DNA from: Acidobacteriota bacterium
GTDB lineage: Bacteria; Acidobacteriota; UBA6911; RPQK01; JAPXNP01
NCBI GenBank assembly: GCA_030614585.1
Contig: JAUWTT010000192.1
Coordinates: 1-7,389 of the forward strand
Length of the DNA: 7,389 nt
Reading direction: 5' to 3'
The position numbers and the translations under genes are program-made. The notes beneath the pieces are model-generated. The model made no database searches. It saw only the letters and a program-made list of their open reading frames with translations, and had not been told where the DNA came from. Positions within the stretch are counted from its first letter, which is position 1. The number at the start of each line of letters is the position of its first letter. Positions 1-6,465 of the stretch are shown piece after piece.

Positions 1-420
1 AACGACCACGCGATTGTGGTCACGCAGAAAAGAAGATGCCGGGTTTTCGAGTATCCCTGCAAGGAACTTGGATTTGGCTCGTTCCAGGGACGGCCATTGC
101 TCCTCGATGCGCTGGATGCTCTCGGCAAAGTCCTTTTCATCTGGTTCTCGGCCGTTCGACTGCCGCACGACTTCCTGAATAGCTGGGACTGAGGCGAGGT
201 TCGCGAGTTGCACGCTGTCCGCTTCAACTTGCCCAATGAGGTCGGTCTGTATACGGTCTGCTTTCTGGGCAAAATAGGTCCCGACAACTTCCTTGAAACG
301 ACTCTCGGCTCGGTTGACAAGCAGTAAGTGACCAATGACCAACGGAGGAATTCCAAGGATCAGGAAGAGAATCAGGATTCGAGGTTCTAGGCGGGAACGA
401 CGACGGCTCTGCTTTGGCAT
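1..420 (-). CDS. Membrane-anchored sensor-like protein, N-terminal part (runs off the window)
   Basis: This is an open frame of 140 codons from an ATG at 420 to the left edge with no stop, so only the N-terminus is seen. The protein starts with a very basic cytoplasmic stretch (K3, R6-R8, R10, R14). One strongly hydrophobic segment follows at about residues 15-35 (I15 to V35). Residues 37-140 are a hydrophilic, mostly helical region rich in E, Q, R and D, as expected for a periplasmic sensing domain of the Cache/PDC kind. This topology is typical of sensor histidine kinases, adenylate/guanylate cyclases, SpoIIE-type phosphatases and chemoreceptors. The catalytic or HAMP part would lie beyond the window, so the output domain cannot be named. 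A strong ribosome binding site fixes the start. The gene lies downstream of lon on the same strand, 127 bases away. That this is a real gene is fairly sure; the sensor role is inferred from topology and remembered resemblance. Confidence 0.75.
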   Translation of the reverse strand, partial: MPKQSRRRSRLEPRILILFLILGIPPLVIGHLLLVNRAESRFKEVVGTYFAQKADRIQTDLIGQVEADSVQLANLASVPAIQEVVRQSNGREPDEKDFAESIQRIEEQWPSLERAKSKFLAGILENPASSFLRDHNRVVV

Positions 421-424
421 AAGA

Positions 425-432
425 CCCTCCTC
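425..432 (-). promoter_or_regulatory. Ribosome binding site of the sensor-like gene
   Basis: Read on the minus strand this is GAGGAGGG, ending four bases before the ATG at 420 (six bases from the GAGGAG core). It is a near-ideal Shine-Dalgarno match, and it supports both the reality and the start of a gene that is open at its 3' end in this window. Confidence 0.75.
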
Positions 433-547
433 TTTCTATCTCTATCCTACTGCTACTTGTACAGCGATTGAAAGTACTTTTCGAGAGAATCGGAGAGGGA
501 AACGATTGTTTGGAGGGTATATGTGAAATCTATCAACTATTTTGTTC

Positions 548-2992
548 TCACCGCTTGAAGGCCCACTGAAAGACTTCACCGAACTCATTTGCGAACAGAA
601 AGGTGATCCCGTCTCGCAGATAATCGGGCAATTCATCCACGTCGTTGCGATTCGCTCCAGGGAAGATCAGTGTCTTGAGCCCCGCCCGACGAGAGGCAAT
701 GACCTTCTCCTTGACGCCTCCAATGGGGAGTACCCGGCCGGTGAGCGTCAGTTCGCCGGTCATACCCAGTTTGCTCCGGGCCTTCTTCTGAACCATCATC
801 GAGATCAGGGCCGTCGCCATGGTGATTCCTGCTGACGGTCCATCTTTCGGCGAGGCTCCGGCAGGAACGTGCAGGTGAATGAATCGAGTGTCAAAGAAGT
901 CAAGTGTTCCTCCGAACTGCTCTACGTTTGCCCTCACATAGGAATAGGCGATCTCGGAACTTTCGACCATCACATTCCCAAGCTGACCGGTCTGCTTGAA
1001 CCCCTTCTGCTTACTTCCCACGGCCGTGGCTTCGATCTGGAGCGTAGCACCGCCCAGACTCGTCCAGGCCAGGCCTGTTACGATACCCGGCTTACCTTCC
1101 AGGAGTTCTTCATCGGTGAAAACGGGCTTTCCAAGGTACTCATCCAGTTTGCCTTTCTTAACCGTAACTCGCTTCTGCGTCTGAGATGGTGTCGCAAAAA
1201 GCATAGCTGCTTTCCGCATAATCCTGCGGATCAGTTTCTCCAGGTTACGTACGCCGGCTTCACGCGCATAGCCGTCTATCATCGTGGTTAACGCAGATTT
1301 ATAGATGGTCACCTGGCTTCTGGTAAGGCCATGTCGACGAAGAGCCTTTGGAATGAGGTATCTGCGAGCTATCTCGACTTTCTCTTCCCGGATGTAGCCT
1401 GAAAGCCGGATGACTTCCATGCGATCCAGCAGCGGACCCGGGATAGTGTCAATCTGGTTTGCAGTAGTCACGAACAAAACGTTTGACAGGTCAAAAGGCA
1501 CGTCGAGGTAATGATCTCGAAAGGCCTGGTTCTGCTCCAGGTCCAGAACTTCCAGCAGAGCCGACGCCGGATCTCCCCGAAAGGAGGCCCCGATTTTGTC
1601 AATCTCATCCAGCATGATAACGGGATTGGAGGTTCCCGCTGTCTTCAGCGCTTGAATGAACTTACCCGGCATCGCACCGATGTAAGTACGGCGATGTCCT
1701 TTGATTTCGCCCTCGTCCCGCATTCCGCCCAATGAGAATCGATAGAACTTACGTCCAATGGCATCGGCGATGCTCATGCCTACAGAGGTCTTTCCTACTC
1801 CCGGAGGTCCCACCAGACAGAGAATCGATCCAGCGATATCCCCTTTCATACTGCCTACGGCAATGAATTCGAGGATGCGCTCCTTAACGTCCTCCAATCC
1901 GTAGTGATCGCGGTCAAGGATCTTGCGGGCACGGTCCAGGTTGAAGTTGTCTTTACTCTGTTTGCCCCACGGCAAAATCGTTAACCAGTCCAGGTAGTTG
2001 TGAGTGACCGAGTACTCGGGCGAGGCCGGTTCGAGAATCGAAAGCTTCTGCATTTCGTCCTCAACCGCCTTCAGTGCTTCATCATTTAATTTGAGGTGCC
2101 GTAACCGCCTCTCGAACTTCTCGATCTCGGCCGTCTTCCCTTCTTTTTCCAATCCCAGTTCTTTCTTGATGGCCTTGAGTTGCTCTCGCAGGAAGAACTC
2201 ACGCTGCTGGGCCGACATCCGCTCCTCGATCTGCTTTGTGATCTTCTGTTGGAGCCGGGAGAGTTCCAGCTCTTTTCTGAGCAGCACCAAGGTCTTGTCG
2301 AGCCGGTTCCGGAGGTCGAATTCAGCAAGAATCTGCTGCAATTCCTGGCCGTCTGCCGTTGTCAGACTGGAAGAAAAGTCTGCCAATCTCCCCGGGTCTT
2401 CCATAGATGAGTGGGTTAGGAAGAGCTTGATCGCTTCCGATTGAAGAGGACTGGTCTTCATGAGCTCTTTGAGAGCTGTTATTACAGCCATCGAATAGGC
2501 CTTGAGCTCCTCGTCAGCCGATGTTGGAAGCGCAGGGTGATACTCGACCTCTGCAAAAACACCGACTTCGGTCTCTTTAAAGTCGTGAACAGTAAAACGC
2601 TCCAGACAGCCAATCAGGATGTGTCCCGTGCCATCTTCATCTTTGAATGCCTTCAGGATTTTAGCTGCCACTCCAACGGTGTGAAGGTTCTCAGGGGAGT
2701 CTTCCTCGTCCGAACTCTTGACGAACAACAGACCCAAGGTTCGGTGGGGTGATTCAAGAGTCCAGTTCACAATATCCAACTGGTGTTCTCCGATCTGGAG
2801 AGGAATGTGAATTCCAGGAAAGAATGGACGGGGCCTTACCGGAAGAATTGGTAAGGATGGAGGTAACATCTCTCCGGCCAGGACGATTCCAGAATCCTGA
2901 ACCGGCTCAGGCTCACTGGACTCACCAGTCTTGTCTGTCAACTCCGTCGCGGAGTCTTCAACTGTTGCTTCTATGCTCTCTTCCTTCTTCAT
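548..2992 (-). CDS. lon: ATP-dependent Lon protease (endopeptidase La), AsrA-like subfamily
   Basis: This is a cytoplasmic AAA+ serine protease, 814 residues, that unfolds and degrades damaged or regulatory proteins as a hexamer. An acidic 40-residue leader precedes the substrate-binding LonN domain (about 45-245). A coiled-coil linker rich in K, E and Q follows (about 245-350). The AAA+ module has Walker A GPPGVGKT at 395-402 and Walker B ending D462-E463. The C-terminal protease domain has Ser720 in DGPSAG and Lys763 in GGVKEK; their spacing of 43 equals that of S679/K722 in E. coli Lon. All catalytic parts are intact. The LonN opening has R-P-F-F-P (55-59) where housekeeping Lon usually reads R-D-hydrophobic-hydrophobic-F-P, and PHRTLGLLFV follows. 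This recalls the AsrA-type Lon of Pseudomonas, so a second, canonical Lon may exist. The ATG at 2992 is the first start codon I find in frame, but its GGGAG ribosome site abuts it with no spacer. No CIRCE or clear sigma-32 site is visible upstream. Confidence 0.97.
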   Translation of the reverse strand: MKKEESIEATVEDSATELTDKTGESSEPEPVQDSGIVLAGEMLPPSLPILPVRPRPFFPGIHIPLQIGEHQLDIVNWTLESPHRTLGLLFVKSSDEEDSPENLHTVGVAAKILKAFKDEDGTGHILIGCLERFTVHDFKETEVGVFAEVEYHPALPTSADEELKAYSMAVITALKELMKTSPLQSEAIKLFLTHSSMEDPGRLADFSSSLTTADGQELQQILAEFDLRNRLDKTLVLLRKELELSRLQQKITKQIEERMSAQQREFFLREQLKAIKKELGLEKEGKTAEIEKFERRLRHLKLNDEALKAVEDEMQKLSILEPASPEYSVTHNYLDWLTILPWGKQSKDNFNLDRARKILDRDHYGLEDVKERILEFIAVGSMKGDIAGSILCLVGPPGVGKTSVGMSIADAIGRKFYRFSLGGMRDEGEIKGHRRTYIGAMPGKFIQALKTAGTSNPVIMLDEIDKIGASFRGDPASALLEVLDLEQNQAFRDHYLDVPFDLSNVLFVTTANQIDTIPGPLLDRMEVIRLSGYIREEKVEIARRYLIPKALRRHGLTRSQVTIYKSALTTMIDGYAREAGVRNLEKLIRRIMRKAAMLFATPSQTQKRVTVKKGKLDEYLGKPVFTDEELLEGKPGIVTGLAWTSLGGATLQIEATAVGSKQKGFKQTGQLGNVMVESSEIAYSYVRANVEQFGGTLDFFDTRFIHLHVPAGASPKDGPSAGITMATALISMMVQKKARSKLGMTGELTLTGRVLPIGGVKEKVIASRRAGLKTLIFPGANRNDVDELPDYLRDGITFLFANEFGEVFQWAFKR

Positions 2993-3114
2993 CTCCCTGT
3001 TATCTAAGATGAGTAGCCGCTTTACGCAAGCCGATTGCCTATATTGCCCAAACGCCTCACCTGTGATCGATCTTTCATCGCGAGGAAATAGCGGGCCGAG
3101 GCCGTTCAGTTCAG

Positions 3115-3141
3115 TTGACCTGTCCGCTAATATTTTACAAT
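3115..3141 (+). promoter_or_regulatory. Candidate sigma-70-like promoter for the dehydrogenase-LKR pair
   Basis: A -35-like TTGACC lies at 3115-3120 and a -10-like TACAAT at 3136-3141, in the divergent spacer upstream of the isocitrate dehydrogenase gene. Both hexamers match the consensus at five of six positions. The 15-base spacer is shorter than the usual 16-18, which lowers confidence. Transcription would start near 3148 and leave a leader of about 65 bases. The stretch between is locally AT-rich. The gene's own ribosome site is probably in the purine run at 3201-3211 (GAGG then AAGAAGG). Confidence 0.45.
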
Positions 3142-3213
3142 AGGGCGAGAGGATAGATAGTTCCGCTGGGCTGCAAGTCGTGTTCGGTTTCAGGTAGGTC
3201 GAGGAAGAAGGTT

Positions 3214-4245
3214 ATGAAGAATCATCGGATTGTGCTTCTACCAGGGGATGGGATCGGGCCCGAAATAACGCAGGCTGTGAAGAGAATCCTGGCTGCAGCA
3301 GGCGCCCAAATCGAATGGGTTGAACACACGGCAGGTGTCAGTGCTCTCACAGAAGGTTCCGATGTTTTGCCCGAAAGCACCCTGGAGGCGATACGACAGC
3401 ATAAGGTGGCCTTGAAAGGTCCTTGCACGACTCCTGTTGGGAAGGGGTTTGCCTCGGTCAATGTCCAGCTGAGAAAGAGGCTGGATCTTTACGCAGCCGT
3501 GCGGCCTGTCAGGAGCTTGCCAGGTATCAAAACCCGCTTTGAGGACGTTGATCTGATCATTATTCGGGAGAACACCGAAGGGCTTTACAGCGGAGTCGAG
3601 AATGAGGTTACACCTGGGGTTGTGATGAGCATGAAGGTAGCGACCAGGATCGCCTGTGCCCGGATCGCGAAATGGGCGTTTCGTTTTGCTACCCAGCGTC
3701 AGCGCAAGAAGATCACAGTTCTGCACAAGGCAAACATCATGAAGATGACCGATGGTCTCTTTATTGAGTGTGCCCAAGAGGTACACCGTGTCGATTACCC
3801 AAACATTGCCTACGAGGAAGTGATCATTGATGCGGGTTGCATGAAGCTGGTTCAGGACCCTGGTCAGTTTGACATCCTTCTGCTTGAGAATCTGTATGGT
3901 GATGTTGTGAGTGATCTCTGTGCGGGAATGGTGGGTGGCCTGGGAGTGGTTCCCGGCGCGAACATTGGAAACCATGAGGCGATTTTCGAGGCGGTCCACG
4001 GATCTGCGCCGGACATTGCCGGAAAGGGAATTGCCAATCCACTGGCGCTGCTGATGTCCTCTGTGATGATGTTGAATTACCTTTCCGACAGGGAAGGCGA
4101 CCGCGACCTGCTCCGTGTCTCTGAACGCGTCAAGTCAGCTTACAACCGTGCTCTGGCTGAAGGGCAGAAGACGCGAGACCTGGGAGGTGAATTGGGTACG
4201 GACGCTTTCGCTCAAGCTGTTGTCGACAGGTTGGAAGGAAGGTAG
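3214..4245 (+). CDS. NAD-type isocitrate dehydrogenase (IDH3-like beta-decarboxylating dehydrogenase)
   Basis: Predicted to oxidise and decarboxylate isocitrate to 2-oxoglutarate in the cytoplasm, as a dimer or higher oligomer with Mg2+ or Mn2+. The 343 residues span the whole family fold. The opening PGDGIGPE (10-17) is the family start. The isocitrate-binding S81-V-N83 pair corresponds to E. coli Icd S113/N115. Substrate arginines are R87, R97 and R118; the catalytic pair is Y125 and K172; metal-binding aspartates are D206, D230 and D234. The cofactor loop HGSAPDIAGKGIANP (262-276) has D267, where NADP enzymes carry a lysine, so NAD is predicted. Ser81 argues against isopropylmalate dehydrogenase. 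Homoisocitrate dehydrogenase shares the same cofactor loop and is the main alternative, given the lysine-related neighbour 44 bases downstream. An ATG and a purine-rich site at 3201-3211 support the start. Family is certain, substrate likely. Confidence 0.93.
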   Translation: MKNHRIVLLPGDGIGPEITQAVKRILAAAGAQIEWVEHTAGVSALTEGSDVLPESTLEAIRQHKVALKGPCTTPVGKGFASVNVQLRKRLDLYAAVRPVRSLPGIKTRFEDVDLIIIRENTEGLYSGVENEVTPGVVMSMKVATRIACARIAKWAFRFATQRQRKKITVLHKANIMKMTDGLFIECAQEVHRVDYPNIAYEEVIIDAGCMKLVQDPGQFDILLLENLYGDVVSDLCAGMVGGLGVVPGANIGNHEAIFEAVHGSAPDIAGKGIANPLALLMSSVMMLNYLSDREGDRDLLRVSERVKSAYNRALAEGQKTRDLGGELGTDAFAQAVVDRLEGR

Positions 4246-4289
4246 AGGCGGGTGCGTTCTGCGGTTTGAGTTAAGAGGGCCAGTTCGTA

Positions 4290-5597
4290 ATGAAGAAATC
4301 ACTTCTGATCAGGGCTGAAGATAAGAATCAGTGGGAGCGCAGGACACCTTTTATCCCCCGGGATGCCGGTCGGATCCTGCAGAAGCATGGCGTTCAAGTC
4401 CTGGTTGAGACGTCGGCCAAGCGATGTTTCAGCGATTCAGATTACGCTGATGCAGGAGCAAAGATCTGTCAAGGGATGAACGAAGGTGACGTGATCCTTG
4501 GGGTCAAGGAGATTCCGTTGACGAAACTTCTCCCTCGAAAGGCCTATCTGTTTTTCTCTCACACCGTTAAGGGTCAGTCTCAGAACATGCCGATGCTGAA
4601 GAGGATTATTGAACTTCAGGCAACGCTGATCGATTACGAGAGAATATGTGATCGACAGGGGCGACGGTTGATTTTCTTCGGCCCCATGGCCGGCTCAGCC
4701 GGGGCTATCGACATCTTCCATTTGCTGGGCCGCTACTGGGATTACCAGGGGTTGAAGACGCCCTTCCTTGAATGTCGCAAGGCCTTGGATTACTTGTCGT
4801 TGGAGGAGGCAAAGGAACATTTTCGGGCAGTGGGGAAGATGATCGGTGGGGGAGCGATTCCGGCTCGGCTGGCCCCCCTGGTTGTGGGGGTACTCGGTTA
4901 CGGACAGGTGTCTCAGGGTGCGCAGGCCGTTTTTGAATCGTTCCCCTTGGAGCGCCTGGAGCCAGACCAACTGCCGGGTTTCATTAAAGCAGGAGAAGGG
5001 CGTCGAGATCGCATCTATCTCTCAGTGTTCAGGGAAGAGGATCTTGTCAGGCCACTTGGCACTTCGGAGTTTGTCCTCGAAGATTATTACCAGCATCCAG
5101 AGAACTATGAGAGCAAGTTTGCAGCCTACCTTCCCTTTATCACTGTTCTGGTCAACGGAATCTATTGGGACAGCAGGTATCCTCGGTTTGTGACTTGGAG
5201 CGAGCTGCAGGACTTGGCGAGCTCAGGTGGCCCGAACAGGCTTGCCGGGATTGCCGACATCACCTGTGATGTTGGTGGGTCAATTGAGTGCAACGTTAAG
5301 GCTACCGACAGCGGGAGTCCTTCCTACTTATGTGATCCGATTGGGCGGAAAGTTGTCGATGGGCATCGTGGGGAGGGGATTCTGATGCTGGCTGTTGACA
5401 ACCTGCCGGCGGAACTTCCGCTGGATTCATCCGATTTCTTCAGCACACAGTTGAGGGAATTCATCCCGGCGTTGCTCGAAGCGGACTATTCAGATTCCTT
5501 GGCTGGGAGTGGGCTTCCTGCCGAACTTCAGAATGCGGTAGTTGTCTACAACGGCGAACTGACAGCCCAGTACCAGTACTTGGAGCGCTACCTCTAA
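4290..5597 (+). CDS. Lysine-ketoglutarate reductase (LKR)-type protein, AASS N-terminal-like
   Basis: The 435 residues match from end to end the LKR half of eukaryotic AASS, which condenses L-lysine with 2-oxoglutarate to saccharopine using NADPH. It belongs to the alanine dehydrogenase/transhydrogenase fold group. R8, E10 and E16-R17-R18 form the usual N-terminal signature. K73 (GVKEIP) and H91 (FFSHTVKGQ) align with the catalytic K77 and H96 of yeast Lys1. NMPML (99-103) and IDYE (114-117) are AASS-type blocks. The Rossmann dinucleotide loop is G203-Y-G205-Q-V-S-Q-G210. The C-terminal lobe has DVGGSIEC (327-334) and DNLPAELP (370-377), both shared with AASS. The saccharopine dehydrogenase half of AASS is absent, so the product would need a partner elsewhere. 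The 44-base gap after the dehydrogenase suggests one transcript. A GAGGG ribosome site lies at 4275-4279, 10 bases before the ATG. Direction of reaction and cofactor are not readable. A lysine-forming saccharopine dehydrogenase (Lys1 type) is the alternative. Confidence 0.88.
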   Translation: MKKSLLIRAEDKNQWERRTPFIPRDAGRILQKHGVQVLVETSAKRCFSDSDYADAGAKICQGMNEGDVILGVKEIPLTKLLPRKAYLFFSHTVKGQSQNMPMLKRIIELQATLIDYERICDRQGRRLIFFGPMAGSAGAIDIFHLLGRYWDYQGLKTPFLECRKALDYLSLEEAKEHFRAVGKMIGGGAIPARLAPLVVGVLGYGQVSQGAQAVFESFPLERLEPDQLPGFIKAGEGRRDRIYLSVFREEDLVRPLGTSEFVLEDYYQHPENYESKFAAYLPFITVLVNGIYWDSRYPRFVTWSELQDLASSGGPNRLAGIADITCDVGGSIECNVKATDSGSPSYLCDPIGRKVVDGHRGEGILMLAVDNLPAELPLDSSDFFSTQLREFIPALLEADYSDSLAGSGLPAELQNAVVVYNGELTAQYQYLERYL

Positions 5598-5619
5598 CCG
5601 GGAGAGTTCCAAGACTCAC

Positions 5620-5643
5620 CACCAAGCCACCAAGTACACCAAG
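5620..5643. repeat. Three-copy CACCAAG short tandem
   Basis: CACCAAG occurs exactly at 5620-5626, 5628-5634 and 5637-5643, with start-to-start spacing of 8 and 9 bases, just after the stop of the LKR-type gene. It is too short to code for anything. From memory, near-identical CACCAAG-type tandems occur in intergenic DNA of many environmental bacteria, often beside coding ends. Whether it recurs in this genome cannot be seen from one window. Confidence 0.6.
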
Positions 5644-5660
5644 AAGATGTCAGCTACGTA

Positions 5661-5702
5661 AAGGGCGAATCCTTGAAGTTCGTCGTTCGCCCTTCGAACT
5701 TC
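5661..5702. repeat. Two interleaved perfect inverted repeats between convergent genes
   Basis: Arm A (AAGGGCGAA, 5661-5669) pairs perfectly with 5686-5694. Arm B (GAAGTTCG, 5675-5682) pairs perfectly with 5695-5702. The order is A-B-A'-B', so the two stems cross. They are either alternative hairpins (loops of 16 and 12 bases) or a pseudoknot. No base separates A' from B', which makes a complete pseudoknot of both stems sterically hard, so alternative hairpins are likelier. The element sits between the convergent LKR-type and udk genes. It may act as a terminator or transcript-end structure, but no long T-run follows on either strand. Confidence 0.65.
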
Positions 5703-5727
5703 GCACTTTCTTCAGGCCCCCAGACCC

Positions 5728-5754
5728 GAGGCTCGAAAATCAGCCTCTTCTTCT
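5728..5754 (+). terminator. Possible weak terminator of the dehydrogenase-LKR transcript
   Basis: GAGGCT at 5728-5733 pairs with AGCCTC at 5742-5747 around an 8-base loop, followed by TTCTTCT. The stem has only six pairs and the tail is broken by C residues. It overlaps the last codons of the opposite-strand udk gene, so part of the pairing may be coincidence with coding sequence. Low confidence. Confidence 0.25.
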
Positions 5755-6363
5755 CAATGCAGCGACAACCAAATCCATTGCACTCCTGGTGTCTCCTTCG
5801 TACGGAAGGATGAGATCCGCATGCCGGCTACTGGGTTCGACGTACTCACGCTGCATCGGAACTACGGTCCTCTCATACTGGCGCAGGACGGACTCCTTGC
5901 TGCGGCCCCGTTCTTTCAGATCGCGGCTGACTCTCCGCTGCAACCGAGTCTCCTGGGCAACATCAAGGTAGATTTTCAAGTCGAGTTGTGACCGTAGAGG
6001 CTCGTGATGGAGCACAAGAATCCCTTCGATGAGGATGAGGGGTTTCGGCACAACGGATACCATCGTTGCTTTCCGAGTGTGGGTGGAAAAATCGTAGACG
6101 GGAAGGAGAACTTCCCGCCCTTTCTTCAAGTCTCTGAGATGAGACACCAATAACTCAAAATCCCCGGCAGAGGGATGGTCAAAGTTGACCTTCTCGCGCT
6201 CGCTGAAGGGTAAATGGGAGAGATCGTGATAATGAGCGTCCTGCTGGATGACAAGACACCTGTCTTCCCCCATTTCAGTAACGATCATCTGCACGAAGTG
6301 AGTCTTTCCGGACCCCGTTCCTCCCGCGATCCCGATCAGGTATGGTTCAGTATTTGTTGTCAT
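5740..6363 (-). CDS. udk: Uridine kinase (uridine/cytidine kinase family)
   Basis: This cytoplasmic pyrimidine-salvage enzyme phosphorylates uridine and cytidine to UMP and CMP using ATP or GTP. Its 207 residues are close to the usual bacterial length. The P-loop GGTGSGKT is at 14-21. D42 in the QQD motif corresponds to the catalytic Asp62 of human UCK2. NFDHP (60-64), then YDF (90-92) with H95-T-R97, form the nucleoside-binding set; the spacing of Y90 and H95 equals Y112/H117 of UCK2. IEGILV (112-117) is the second core strand. R143-R144, R147-D148 and R152 to R154 form the lid that closes on the triphosphate. All key residues are present. The start is an ATG with only a weak upstream purine site (GAGACGG), but the P-loop lies at the expected distance from it. 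The gene stands alone, convergent with the LKR-type gene and divergent from the carbonic anhydrase-like gene. Confidence 0.93.
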   Translation of the reverse strand: MTTNTEPYLIGIAGGTGSGKTHFVQMIVTEMGEDRCLVIQQDAHYHDLSHLPFSEREKVNFDHPSAGDFELLVSHLRDLKKGREVLLPVYDFSTHTRKATMVSVVPKPLILIEGILVLHHEPLRSQLDLKIYLDVAQETRLQRRVSRDLKERGRSKESVLRQYERTVVPMQREYVEPSSRHADLILPYEGDTRSAMDLVVAALRRRG

Positions 6364-6395
6364 CGTGCCGTCTCGCTGCGCCGCGTGAGGTTTCC

Positions 6396-6401
6396 ATTAT
6401 A
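6396..6401 (-). promoter_or_regulatory. Candidate -10 element of udk
   Basis: Read on the minus strand this is a perfect TATAAT, 32 bases upstream of the udk ATG. Transcription would start near 6389 and give a leader of roughly 25 bases. At a 17-base spacing the -35 position reads CTGCTG, a poor match. The call therefore rests on the -10 hexamer and its position between divergent genes. Confidence 0.45.
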
Positions 6402-6465
6402 CGAGGGGTAGCCCTGAGCAGCAGAGTGTTGTGCAGTAAAAAGTTATCAGATAGGCTGGTAGTTT

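Noticed and set aside
471..480. Perfect 10-base palindrome AAAGTACTTT in the gap between lon and the sensor-like gene
   Set aside because: It is short, flanked by mismatches, present once in the part I inspected and not placed on a recognisable promoter. Chance is a sufficient explanation.
2004..2444. Long open frame on the plus strand inside lon (146 codons)
   Set aside because: It lies antisense to an intact Lon coding region, has serine/arginine-rich composition typical of antisense reading, and contains no recognisable domain.
2993..3100. Heat-shock control elements (CIRCE, sigma-32-like) upstream of lon
   Set aside because: I looked for TTAGCACTC-N9-GAGTGCTAA and CTTGAA/CCCCAT-type motifs on the minus strand and found no acceptable match. 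A TTGCGT/TAGATA pair lies too close to the ATG to be convincing.
3238..3999. 253-codon open frame on the minus strand inside the dehydrogenase gene
   Set aside because: It is fully covered by a clearly real isocitrate dehydrogenase family gene on the other strand, and the translation resembles no family I know. It is a shadow of biased codon use.
6430..6452. TTGTGC / TAGGCT pair as a promoter for the carbonic anhydrase-like gene
   Set aside because: The spacing is 17, but each hexamer matches the consensus at only about half of its positions, and the -10 position sits very close to the GTG start. Not strong enough to annotate.
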